Assembly: GCA_000378025.1 (NCBI GenBank)
Contig: KB899087.1
Location: forward strand, 4,087,501-4,151,500
Source of the DNA: Xanthobacteraceae bacterium 501b
GTDB taxonomy: Bacteria > Pseudomonadota > Alphaproteobacteria > Rhizobiales > Xanthobacteraceae
DNA: 64,000 nucleotides
Reading direction: 5' to 3'
A program made the translations under genes and the position numbers. A model generated the notes under the pieces. That model ran no database searches, had not been told where the DNA came from, and worked only from the letters and a program-made list of their open reading frames with translations. Shown here piece after piece: positions 27,260 to 35,718 of this stretch; position 1 is the first letter of the stretch, and every line of letters starts with the position of its first letter.

Positions 27260-28246
27260 ATGGATGACGACGTGAACGAGGATCGAGCGTCGGTGGCGGA
27301 CCGGCACGCGGCGCAATGGGTCGCGCGCCTCGACGGCCGGCCGCTGGACGCTGCCGAGCGCGACGCCTTCCGCGACTGGCTGGAGGCGGACCCGGACCAT
27401 CGCCTCGCCTTCGAGGAAGCACACAGCGCCTGGCGCAGCCTCGATCTGCTGCGCCGCGACCCCGGCCCGCTGCGCGCGCTGGCGCGTCCCAGCCGCCGGA
27501 AGCCCGTCCGTCGTGCCGGCATGGCCGGCATCATCGCCTTCCTTGCCCTCGGGCTGCTCGTCCTGCGCTACCAGATCGGCGATCCGTGGATCGCCCTTGC
27601 CGCCGACTGGCGCACCGCGCCGGGCCAGATCCGGCAGGTGACGCTGGAAGACGGCAGCCTTGTCGATCTCGGGCCGGACAGCGCCATCGCGGTGGAGTTC
27701 GGTGCCGAGGAGCGCCGTGTCACCCTGCTCGCCGGCGAAGCGTTCTTCCAGGTCCTGCCGCGCGCCGGCGCCGAGCGCCGTCCCTTCGTGGTCGAAGCCG
27801 GCCATGGCACCACGACCGCCCTCGGTACGCAGTTCCTGGTGGAGGGGCGCGCGGACGGCGCCCGGGTCACCGCCGTCGAGCACCGCATCGAAATCGCCCT
27901 CGCCCTGCCGGAGCGCGGCGACGAGCGCGTGGTGCTCTCGCCCGGCACGGCGGTGGAGTACGACCTGTCGCGCGGCCTCGGCCCGGTCGCCGCCAGCGAT
28001 GTCGACGAGGCGACCGCCTGGCGCAAGGGCCTCCTGGTGTTCGATTCCGTGCCGCTAGAGGATGTCGTGCGCACGCTCAACCGCTACCGGCGCGGGCGCA
28101 TCGTCATCGCCAATCCCCAACTCGCCCAGCGCCGGGTCAGCGGCGTGTTCGCCAGCCGCGATCTCGACGGCGTCATCCGCACCATCACGGCGGAACTCGG
28201 CGCCAGCGCCTCCTCGCTGCCGCCGCTGGTGACGGTGCTCTATTAG
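27260..28246 (+). CDS. fecR: FecR-like anti-sigma/sigma regulator
   Basis: 328 residues: cytoplasmic N-terminal domain (AAQWVARLDGRPLDAAERDA, FRDWLEADPDHRLAFEEAHS), a membrane helix (GMAGIIAFLALGLLVLRY, about residue 90), then the periplasmic FecR domain (QVTLEDGSLVDLGPDSAIAV, TTALGTQFLVE) and STN-like end. It receives the signal from the siderophore-loaded TonB receptor and controls the ECF sigma encoded 70 bases upstream. ATG 27260 is preferred because it lies clear of the promoter element at 27201-27231. Confidence 0.9.
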   Translation: MDDDVNEDRASVADRHAAQWVARLDGRPLDAAERDAFRDWLEADPDHRLAFEEAHSAWRSLDLLRRDPGPLRALARPSRRKPVRRAGMAGIIAFLALGLLVLRYQIGDPWIALAADWRTAPGQIRQVTLEDGSLVDLGPDSAIAVEFGAEERRVTLLAGEAFFQVLPRAGAERRPFVVEAGHGTTTALGTQFLVEGRADGARVTAVEHRIEIALALPERGDERVVLSPGTAVEYDLSRGLGPVAASDVDEATAWRKGLLVFDSVPLEDVVRTLNRYRRGRIVIANPQLAQRRVSGVFASRDLDGVIRTITAELGASASSLPPLVTVLY

Positions 28247-28348
28247 AGCGTTTTCGAGCGAAGTGGATACTGGTTCGCGTGAAGAAAACGCGACAAATCA
28301 AAGGATTAGATCATTTCACCGTTTCCATGAAACAGTGAAATGATCTAA
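28246..28348. repeat. RIME-like mosaic element with two palindromes
   Basis: A ~103-bp element starts at the fecR stop codon. The left palindrome has arms GCGTTTTC (28248-28255) and GAAAACGC (28284-28291). The right palindrome has 18-base arms from AGATCATTTCAC (28308-28319) to GTGAAATGATCT (28335-28346) with one mismatch and loop CAT. The layout matches the Rhizobium-specific intergenic mosaic elements known from this order. It could act as a terminator or mRNA-stability element for fecR. Confidence 0.7.
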
Positions 28349-28362
28349 GGCGGAAATTAGTT

Positions 28363-28393
28363 TTACGGGGTTTGCCCCTCCCGGTTGTCTTCC
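28363..28393 (+). promoter_or_regulatory. ECF (FecI-type) promoter of the siderophore receptor gene
   Basis: Second copy of the 31-bp element found before fecR, with TTACGGG, TTTG and CGGTTGTCTTCC at the same spacing. It lies 41 bases before the ATG at 28435 and overlaps the longer reading frame that begins at 28372, which argues against that earlier start. It places receptor transcription under the adjacent ECF sigma. Confidence 0.68.
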
Positions 28394-28434
28394 TCCCCAA
28401 GAGACGCATCGCGGACACGAGGGGATGGGCCGAC

Positions 28435-30855
28435 ATGGCTGGAACGACACAGTGGATGGGGGCTCCCGCGCGGCGCCAGGGGCTGGCGGCCGGTCTGGTG
28501 GCCGGGCTGCTCGCCTCGGTGGCGCTCCCCGGCTTTGCGCTGGCGCAGCAGCCCGCCGGCACGGCGTCCGCGCGCATCGCCTTCGACATTCCGGCGCAGG
28601 ACCTCAATCGCGGCGTGCTGAAATTCGCCCAGCGCGCCGGGGTGCAGGTCTTCTATGACACCGCCAAGCTGGAGGGGCGCCGCTCCTCGGCGGTTTCCGG
28701 CACGCTGACCCCGCAGGAAGCGCTGTCGCGCCTGCTGGCCGGCACCGGCCTCGTCTACCGCTTCACCGCGCCGAACCAGGTGACGATCGTCGATCCCCGC
28801 GCCACCAGCGCGGTGGGCGCCAGCCCGGACGGGGCGATCGAACTCGGCACGATCGACGTGCAGGGCGATGGCGGCACAGTCGGCTATGTCGCGACCGAAA
28901 GCACCGTCGGCACCAAGACCGACACGCCGCTGATCGAGACGCCGCAGTCCATTTCCGTCGTTACCCGCGACGAGCTCGACGACCGCGACGTGCAGACGCT
29001 GACCCAGGCGGTGGCCTACACGCCGGGCGTGCGCACCGGCCAGGCCGGCTTCGACCCCCGCTACGACTCGTTCTCGATCCGTGGCTTCGACGCCACCTAT
29101 ACCGGCATCTATCGCGACGGGTTGCGCTGGCCGGGCGCCAACATGTCGGTGTTCAAGATCGAGCCCTATGGGGTGGAAAGCGTTACCGTGCTGCGCGGGC
29201 CGAGCTCGGCGCTCTACGGCCTCGGCTCGCCGGGCGGCCTCGTCGACGTCACCTCCAAGCGTCCCACCGAGGAGGCCTTCGGCGAGGTCGAGCTGCAGGG
29301 CGGCAATTACGACTGGTGGCAGGGCCAGTTCGATCTGGGCGGGCCGATCGACCCGGAGGGCGAGTTCCTCTACCGCCTGACCGGTCTGGTGCGCGATGCC
29401 GGCTCGCCGAACACGCTGGGCGGCGGCGTCAATGACATGACCTTCATCGCCCCGGCCGTGACCTGGAAGCCGAACGACCAGACCCGGATCACCTTCCTCG
29501 GCGAGTACCAGGAATCAGAGACCCCGGCCTCGCTGCCCTATTATCAATGGCAGGGCGCCAGCGGGACCTTCAGCCGGGCACCCGGCGACTATAACAGCCA
29601 GCCGCAGGAGCAGTGGAGGATTGGCTATCTCGCCGAGCACGACCTCAACGACGTCTTCACCCTCCGCCAGAATCTGCGCTACGGCCATGCCGACACCTCG
29701 GTGCGCTACACCAGCGTGTACCCCATCGATCCCGCCACCAACATTGCGCAGCGTGGCACCGGCTATGTGCATGATGTCCTCGACTCCTTCGTCATCGACA
29801 ACCAGGTGCAGGCCGATTTCGTCACCGGCCCGGTAACGCACAAGCTGCTGGTCGGACTCGACTACACCTATCTTGAGCTTGACGGCGGCATCGGCTTCGG
29901 CACGGCGGCGGATTTCAACTTCAACACCGGCCAGCCGCTCGGCCCGACCTATGATCCCGATTTCAACTATGCCCGCTACCACCAGACCCAGAGCCAGACC
30001 GGCGTCTATGTGCAGGAACAGGCCAGTTTCGACCGCTGGATCCTGACGCTGACCGGCCGCTATGACTGGGTCGTCTCCACGGATGATGACCTTCTCGCCT
30101 ACAGCACCGAGAACACCGACGACAGCAAGTTCACCGGCCGTGCCGGGCTGACCTATGTGTTCGACAACGGCATCGCCCCCTATGTGAGCTACGCCACCTC
30201 CTTCGCGCCGACGCTCGGCGTCGACGTCAATGGCAATGCCTTCGTCCCGACCACGGCGAAGCAGATCGAGGCCGGCGTGAAATACGCGCCGGCCGGCTTC
30301 GACGGCTATTTCGCCGCCGCGGTGTTCCAGATCAACCAGGAGAACGGGCTCGCCACCGACGACACCAATCCGCTGCTCCAGGTGCAGACCGGCGAGGTGC
30401 GGGCGCGCGGCTTCGAGCTTGAGGCGGTCGCCAATCTCGGCAATGGCCTCAAGCTGCGCGGCGCCTACACCTATCTCGACCTCACCAATGTCGATGGCGA
30501 TGCGGAGACGATCGGGCTCACCCCGTCGGGCCAGCCGGAAAATTCCTTCGCCATCTGGGCGGACTACCAGTTCCAGGAGGGAAGCAAGCTGGCCGGCCTC
30601 GGCATCGGCGCGGGCGTGCGCTACACCGGCGCCACCTGGGGCGACTCGCTCAACACCTTCCAGAACAGCGCCTACACGCTGGTCGATGCCAAGCTGAGCT
30701 ATGATTTCAGCTACCTCGCCCCCCGGCTCAAGGGCTGGAGCGCGCAGGTCAACGCCCAGAACCTGCTCGACGAAGAATACGTCACCTGCGACGCCGGCTA
30801 TTGCTACATGGGCGCTCCGCGTACCGTCATCGCCGGCCTGAAATACCGCTGGTAG
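28435..30855 (+). CDS. TonB-dependent siderophore receptor with STN signalling domain
   Basis: 806 residues. Signal peptide (GLAAGLVAGLLASVALPGFA, then LAQQ), an N-terminal secretin/TonB (STN) domain (RIAFDIPAQDLNRGVLKFAQ, TPQEALSRLLAGTGL), then the plug (TPLIETPQSISVVTRDELDD, GFDATYTGIYRDGL, VLRGPSSALYGLGSPGGLVD) and a 22-strand barrel ending in NLLDEEYVTCDAGYCYMGAP and a C-terminal KYRW aromatic end. The STN domain signals to FecR in the periplasm. This is the ferrichrome/ferric-hydroxamate-type subfamily by overall look, but the ligand is not certain. It heads the import operon. Confidence 0.93.
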   Translation: MAGTTQWMGAPARRQGLAAGLVAGLLASVALPGFALAQQPAGTASARIAFDIPAQDLNRGVLKFAQRAGVQVFYDTAKLEGRRSSAVSGTLTPQEALSRLLAGTGLVYRFTAPNQVTIVDPRATSAVGASPDGAIELGTIDVQGDGGTVGYVATESTVGTKTDTPLIETPQSISVVTRDELDDRDVQTLTQAVAYTPGVRTGQAGFDPRYDSFSIRGFDATYTGIYRDGLRWPGANMSVFKIEPYGVESVTVLRGPSSALYGLGSPGGLVDVTSKRPTEEAFGEVELQGGNYDWWQGQFDLGGPIDPEGEFLYRLTGLVRDAGSPNTLGGGVNDMTFIAPAVTWKPNDQTRITFLGEYQESETPASLPYYQWQGASGTFSRAPGDYNSQPQEQWRIGYLAEHDLNDVFTLRQNLRYGHADTSVRYTSVYPIDPATNIAQRGTGYVHDVLDSFVIDNQVQADFVTGPVTHKLLVGLDYTYLELDGGIGFGTAADFNFNTGQPLGPTYDPDFNYARYHQTQSQTGVYVQEQASFDRWILTLTGRYDWVVSTDDDLLAYSTENTDDSKFTGRAGLTYVFDNGIAPYVSYATSFAPTLGVDVNGNAFVPTTAKQIEAGVKYAPAGFDGYFAAAVFQINQENGLATDDTNPLLQVQTGEVRARGFELEAVANLGNGLKLRGAYTYLDLTNVDGDAETIGLTPSGQPENSFAIWADYQFQEGSKLAGLGIGAGVRYTGATWGDSLNTFQNSAYTLVDAKLSYDFSYLAPRLKGWSAQVNAQNLLDEEYVTCDAGYCYMGAPRTVIAGLKYRW

Positions 30856-30865
30856 GGCACGCGCC

Positions 30866-31768
30866 GTGCCCGCCTCCGCGCACCGCCTGACGCGGCGGGG
30901 CCTGCTGGCCGCTGCCGCGTGCTGCGCCGTGCTGGAGCCCCGCCCGTCGCGAGCGGCCGGCGTGCCGGCCCGGATCGTTTCGCTGGATTACGGTCTCGCC
31001 GAAACCCTGCTGGCGCTGGACGTGACGCCGGTCGCCATCGCCGAGGCGGAGGCCTGGGCGACGTGGGTGGTCGAGCCGGCGATGCCGCCCGGCGTGATCA
31101 ATCTCGGCGCCGCGCTGGAGGCCAATATCGAGCTTCTCCACGCGCTGCGGCCGGACCTGATCCTCACCACCCCCTATCTCGCGCGCCTCCGGCCGATGCT
31201 GGAGCGCATCGCCCGCACCGAGAGCTTCGCGATCAACACGCCCGAGCCCGGCACGCCCTATGCGCGCAGCCTGACGGCGACGCGCCGGCTCGGCGACATG
31301 ATCGGGCGGGAGAGCCAGGCTCAGGCGCTGCTCGACGCGAGCGCCGCCGTGATGGCTGCGACCCGCGCGGCGCTGGCCCGCCATGTCGGCACCCCGGTTT
31401 TCCTCGTCAGCTTCATGGACACCCGCCATGTCAGGGTCTATGGCGCGAAAAGCCTGTTCGACGACGTGATGACGCTGTGCGGCCTCGCCAATGCCTGGCA
31501 GGGCGAGGTCAATTACTGGGGCTTCGCCACCGTCGGCATCGAGCAGCTGGCCCGGGCGCCGGAGGCGCGGCTGATCTATGTCGAGCCGATTGCTGCCGAT
31601 GTGCGGGCGGCGCTCGACCGGTCGCCGCTGTGGAACAGTCTCGGTTTCGTGCGCGCGGGGCGGGTGCATTCCATGCCGCCGGCGTTGATGTTCGGCATGC
31701 TGCCTTCCGCCATGCGCTTTGCCCGGCTGCTGGGGCAGACACTTGCCGGGACGCCCGCGCATGGGTGA
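30866..31768 (+). CDS. fhuD-like: Iron-siderophore ABC substrate-binding protein (FhuD-like)
   Basis: 300 residues, GTG start. Signal segment contains a twin-arginine LTRRGLLAAAACCAV, then the two-lobed helical-backbone fold (RIVSLDYGLAETLLALDVTP, LHALRPDLILTTPYLARLRP, VEPIAADVRAALDRSPLW). The Arg-Arg pair suggests Tat export, but Sec use is also possible. It delivers the ferric siderophore to the fused permease. It follows the receptor gene within 10 bases and overlaps the permease gene by 8. Confidence 0.88.
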   Translation: MPASAHRLTRRGLLAAAACCAVLEPRPSRAAGVPARIVSLDYGLAETLLALDVTPVAIAEAEAWATWVVEPAMPPGVINLGAALEANIELLHALRPDLILTTPYLARLRPMLERIARTESFAINTPEPGTPYARSLTATRRLGDMIGRESQAQALLDASAAVMAATRAALARHVGTPVFLVSFMDTRHVRVYGAKSLFDDVMTLCGLANAWQGEVNYWGFATVGIEQLARAPEARLIYVEPIAADVRAALDRSPLWNSLGFVRAGRVHSMPPALMFGMLPSAMRFARLLGQTLAGTPAHG

Positions 31769-33734
31769 GCGCCTGCGGCTCGGTCCCGCTGCCCTTGTCG
31801 GCGTGCTGGCGCTTGCCGCGATCGGCATGACCGTGGCGACGCTGGCGCTGCGGCTGCCGCCCGGCCTGTGGACCGACGCGCTGGTCGGCCCCGATGCCTC
31901 CGATGTGCGCCAGATGCTGGTGCGCTACAGCTTTGCCCCCCGCCTTGCCGTCAGCCTGCTGTGCGGCGGCGCGCTCGGCCTCGCCGGCGCTCTGCTGCAA
32001 ATGGCGCTGCGCAATCCGCTGGCCTCGCCCACCACGCTCGGCGTTTCCGCCGGCGCCAATCTCGCCCTCGCCCTCGCCATGCTCTGGGCGCCGGGGCTGC
32101 TGGCGATCGGGCGCGAATGGACCGCTATGGCCGGCGGGCTGGTGGCCGCGCTCCTCGTGCTCGGCCTGTCCTGGCGCCGGCGGCTGTCACCGCTCACCGT
32201 CGTGCTGGCCGGCATGGTGGTCAGCCTGTACTGCGGCGCTCTGGCGGCGATGCTGGCGCTGTTCAACAGCCATTACCTCGCCGGCCTGTTCATCTGGGGG
32301 GGCGGATCGCTGAGCCAGCAGGATTGGACGGCGGCGCATTTCCTCGCCCCCCGGCTGGCGCTCGCCCTGCTGGGTGCCGCCCTGCTAGTGCGCCCCCTCA
32401 CCCTGCTGACGCTGGATGACGACCAGGCCAAGGGGCTCGGCCTCTCCGTGCCGCTGGTCCGCCTCTCGGCGCTGGCGCTCGCCGTCGCGCTGACCGGCCT
32501 CGTGGTCGGCACGGTGGGCGTCATCGGCTTCATCGGGCTGGCGGCACCGGCGCTGGTGAGCGTCGCCGGCGCCCGCCGCGTCGCCGCACGCCTGGTCTGG
32601 TCGACCCTGCTCGGCGCCGTGCTGCTGTGGCTGACCGATCAGAGCGTGCAGCGCCTGGCCGGCGATCTCGGCGAGATGCTGCCGACGGGCGCGATCACCG
32701 CCCTGTTCGGCTCGCCGCTGCTGCTGTGGCTGATCCCGCGCCTGCGGCTGACCCTGCAGCCGCCCACGGGGCTGGGCGAGGCGGCCGGCCGCGCCCGCCG
32801 GCCGCTGTTGATCCTCAGCGCGCTCGGGTTGCTGCTGCTGGCGATGGTCGTCCTGTCGCTCGGCGTCGGCTACGGGCTGGAAGGCTGGAGCGTCAGTGGC
32901 GACCTGCTGGAATGGCGCTGGCCGCGTGCGCTGGTCGCGTTGGCGGCCGGCGTCATGCTGGCCTGCGCCGGCGGCATGCTGCAGCGCCTGACCGGCAACC
33001 CGATGGCGAGCCCGGAAGTGCTGGGGGTGAGCGCCGGCGCCGCCTTCGGGCTGATCGTCGCGATGTTCACGCTCAACGAGATCGGCCGCGCCGCGCAGCT
33101 CGGCGCCGCCACGCTGGGCGCGCTGCTGGCGCTGCTGGCGATCCTCGCACTGGGGCGTGGCCGGGCGGCGGCGCCGGAGCGGGTGCTGCTGGCCGGCGTC
33201 GCGCTGGGGGCGATGTTCGATGCGCTGGTCACCGCGCTGATGGCGGGGGGCGACCCGCGCGCCCTGCTGCTGCTCAACTGGATGACCGGCTCCACCTATG
33301 CGGCGACCGCGACCGATGCCGGGGTGGCGCTCCTTGCGGCGCTCGCCAGCCTGGCCGCCCTGCCACTGCTGGCGCGCTGGCTCGACATTGTCCCGCTCGG
33401 CGGGGCGACCTCCGCCGCGCTCGGCCTGCACCCGCGTCGCAGCCATTGTGTGCTGCTGGTCGCCACGGCGGCGATGACGGCGGTGGCGACGCTGGTGATC
33501 GGCCCGCTGACCTTTGTCGGGTTGATGGCACCGCATCTGGCGCGGTTCCTCGGCCTGCAGCGCGCGCTGCCCCAGCTCATCGCGGCGGCGCTGCTCGGCG
33601 GCATCATCATGGTGGCGGCGGACTGGTTCGGCCGCACCATGGCCTTCCCCTGGCAGATTCCGGCGGGACTGACCGCCACCTTCATCGGCTGCCCCGCCCT
33701 CATGTGGCTGCTGGCACGGAGACAACGCGCATGA
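31761..33734 (+). CDS. fhuB-like: Fused iron-siderophore ABC permease (FhuB-like)
   Basis: 657 residues: two FecCD permease domains in one chain, the layout of FhuB. The first half has ALGLAGALLQMALRNPLASP and the second has MLACAGGMLQRLTGNPMASP. About twenty membrane helices are predicted. The start is ATG 31761, overlapping the upstream stop; a longer reading from 31719 would intrude into the fhuD-like gene. Its end overlaps the esterase gene (ATGATGA). Confidence 0.92.
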   Translation: MGERLRLGPAALVGVLALAAIGMTVATLALRLPPGLWTDALVGPDASDVRQMLVRYSFAPRLAVSLLCGGALGLAGALLQMALRNPLASPTTLGVSAGANLALALAMLWAPGLLAIGREWTAMAGGLVAALLVLGLSWRRRLSPLTVVLAGMVVSLYCGALAAMLALFNSHYLAGLFIWGGGSLSQQDWTAAHFLAPRLALALLGAALLVRPLTLLTLDDDQAKGLGLSVPLVRLSALALAVALTGLVVGTVGVIGFIGLAAPALVSVAGARRVAARLVWSTLLGAVLLWLTDQSVQRLAGDLGEMLPTGAITALFGSPLLLWLIPRLRLTLQPPTGLGEAAGRARRPLLILSALGLLLLAMVVLSLGVGYGLEGWSVSGDLLEWRWPRALVALAAGVMLACAGGMLQRLTGNPMASPEVLGVSAGAAFGLIVAMFTLNEIGRAAQLGAATLGALLALLAILALGRGRAAAPERVLLAGVALGAMFDALVTALMAGGDPRALLLLNWMTGSTYAATATDAGVALLAALASLAALPLLARWLDIVPLGGATSAALGLHPRRSHCVLLVATAAMTAVATLVIGPLTFVGLMAPHLARFLGLQRALPQLIAAALLGGIIMVAADWFGRTMAFPWQIPAGLTATFIGCPALMWLLARRQRA

Positions 33735-34657
33735 TGACTGAGACCGAGCCTGAGACCCCGACTAAGACCGCGACGCCCGCCCTCATTCCCGGCACGGTGC
33801 AGTTCGACCTGGCCTCGCGCGAAGGCGGCGAGCCCCACCGCATCTATCTCTACACCCCGCCGGGCGAGGCGCCGGCCGGCGGCTGGCCGGTGCTGTATCT
33901 GCTCGACGGCAATGCGGTCATCGCCACGGCGGTGGAAGCGGTGCGGGCGCAGGCTCCCTATACGCTCGGCACCGGCATCACCTTCGGCGTGATCGTCGCG
34001 ATCGGCTATCCCACCGAGGAGGCCTATGACAGCCTGCGCCGTTCCTGGGACCTCGGCCCGCCGCCCGGCCAGACCTACCCACCCTTTTTCGAGGGTGGCC
34101 CGCCGGTGCGCACCGGCGGCGCGGACGGGTTCCTCGCCTTCATCGAGGACGAGGTGAAGCCCGAAGTCGCCCGTCGCGTGCCGGTCAACGCCCGGCGGCA
34201 GGCGATCTTCGGCCATTCCTTTGGCGGGCTGTTCGTGCTGCACGCGCTGTTCCTGCGGCCCGACGCCTTCACCGGCTGGATTTCCGCCAGCCCGGCGATC
34301 TGGTGGGAAGGCGCGGGCATCGTCACGCGGGCGCAGGCCTTCGTCGCGGCGGGGCAGGAAGGGACGGGCCCTGAGGGGACAGGGCAGGGGGCCGGCCGGC
34401 TGCTGCTGCTGGTCGGCGAGTATGAGCAGCAGCTCGCCCCGTTCCAGATCGGCGCGGTGGATGCGGAAAAGCGCCGCGCCAGCTTCCTTGAGAGCCGGAT
34501 CGTCGACCATACGCGGGAGATGGCGGAGCGGCTGGCGCCGGTGCCGGGGCTGGCGACAACCTACGAATTCCTGCCCGGCGAGACCCATATGTCGGTGCTG
34601 CCAGCCTCGATCAACCACGCCGTGCGCTTCGCCTTCGGGGCGGTTCATGCCGAGTGA
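33731..34657 (+). CDS. Alpha/beta-hydrolase, siderophore esterase-like (Fes/IroE type)
   Basis: 308 residues of the esterase-D fold: WPVLYLLDGNAVIATAVEAV, IFGHSFGGLFVLHALFLRPD with the nucleophile Ser in GHSFGG, and the His in GETHMS at the C-terminus. IroE/Fes enzymes hydrolyse ester siderophores such as enterobactin and salmochelin to release iron. No signal peptide, so it should act in the cytoplasm after import. The overlap with the permease gene and the ATPase gene shows it is part of the uptake system. Confidence 0.85.
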   Translation: MMTETEPETPTKTATPALIPGTVQFDLASREGGEPHRIYLYTPPGEAPAGGWPVLYLLDGNAVIATAVEAVRAQAPYTLGTGITFGVIVAIGYPTEEAYDSLRRSWDLGPPPGQTYPPFFEGGPPVRTGGADGFLAFIEDEVKPEVARRVPVNARRQAIFGHSFGGLFVLHALFLRPDAFTGWISASPAIWWEGAGIVTRAQAFVAAGQEGTGPEGTGQGAGRLLLLVGEYEQQLAPFQIGAVDAEKRRASFLESRIVDHTREMAERLAPVPGLATTYEFLPGETHMSVLPASINHAVRFAFGAVHAE

Positions 34658-35444
34658 AGCCCTGCCGAATGATGCCCCGCTGTTCGCGATCGAGCAGGCC
34701 CGCTTCACGGCGAATGGCCGCACGCTGCTCGGCCCGCTGAGCCTTGCCGTGCCCAGCGGCGCCTTTATCGGGCTGATCGGCCATAATGGTTCCGGCAAGT
34801 CGACGCTGCTGAAAATGCTGGCGCGCCAGCAGCCCGGCCAGGGGGTGATCCAGCTCCGGGGCCGCCCGCTGGCGCAGTGGGGCGAGCGCGAATTTGCCCG
34901 CGAGGTGGGCTATCTCCCGCAGGCCACGCCGACCGGCTCCGGCCTGCTGGTGAAGGAGCTGGTCGCGCTCGGCCGCTATCCCTGGCACGGCGCGCTGGGC
35001 CGCTTCAGTGCCGCCGATCGTGCCAAGGTGGAGCAGGCGCTCGCCCTGACCGGCCTCGATCCGCTCGCCGGGCGGGTCGTCGACACTCTGTCGGGCGGCG
35101 AGCGCCAGCGCGCCTGGATCGCCATGCTGGTGGCGCAGGACACGAAATGCCTGCTGCTGGACGAGCCGATCTCGGCGCTGGATATCGCCCACCAGATCGA
35201 GATCCTCGCCATGATCAAGGATCTGGCGCACCGGCGCGGCATCGGCGTCGTCGCGGTGCTGCACGACGTCAACATGGCGGCCCGCTTCTGCGACCACATC
35301 ATCGCGCTGCAGGGCGGCAAGCTGATCGCGCAGGGCCCACCCGCCGAGATCATGCAGCCTGGCCCGCTGGAGGCGATCTACGGCATTGCGATGGGTGTCA
35401 TCGCCGCCCCGGAGGCCGGCCTCTCCTTCTGCTACGCGCGCTGA
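34647..35444 (+). CDS. fhuC-like: Iron-siderophore ABC transporter ATPase (FhuC-like)
   Basis: 265 residues: Walker A GHNGSGKSTLLK (about residues 42-53), signature TLSGGERQRAW, Walker B CLLLDEPISALD, and VVAVLHDVNMAARFCDHIIA, typical of siderophore-type ATPases. ATG 34647 overlaps the esterase end by 11 bases. It closes the uptake operon; no terminator is obvious in the C-rich DNA that follows. Confidence 0.92.
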   Translation: MPSEALPNDAPLFAIEQARFTANGRTLLGPLSLAVPSGAFIGLIGHNGSGKSTLLKMLARQQPGQGVIQLRGRPLAQWGEREFAREVGYLPQATPTGSGLLVKELVALGRYPWHGALGRFSAADRAKVEQALALTGLDPLAGRVVDTLSGGERQRAWIAMLVAQDTKCLLLDEPISALDIAHQIEILAMIKDLAHRRGIGVVAVLHDVNMAARFCDHIIALQGGKLIAQGPPAEIMQPGPLEAIYGIAMGVIAAPEAGLSFCYAR

Positions 35445-35718
35445 CGGCCGGACGGGAAGGCCGCGCCTTTTCCCGTGAAGTCCGTTCGAGGCAGCCCCCC
35501 GCCCGCGCCGAGCGAGCCATCCCCGCCAGACCGCGCGGCCCGCCCGGCCCGCCCGGCCCGCCCGGCCCCACCGGGCGCGGGGCGCGGGAGGCTTGGAGTC
35601 TGCGCGGCAAGGTGGGCGTGCTGAGGGCGCAACAGGGCTTGTCGCCGTAGTGGGCCAACCTCGCGCAAGCCACTCGGCTTCTACTGCCGGCTTACTTTAT
35701 CCACGCGAGGCGTCGGAC

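Noticed and set aside
31719..31760. Upstream start for the fused permease
   Set aside because: It would lie inside the FhuD-like gene; the ATG at 31761 gives the normal permease N-terminus.
32385..33725. 446-codon minus-strand frame opposite the permease
   Set aside because: Antisense of a strongly supported FecCD permease fusion with no recognisable domain.
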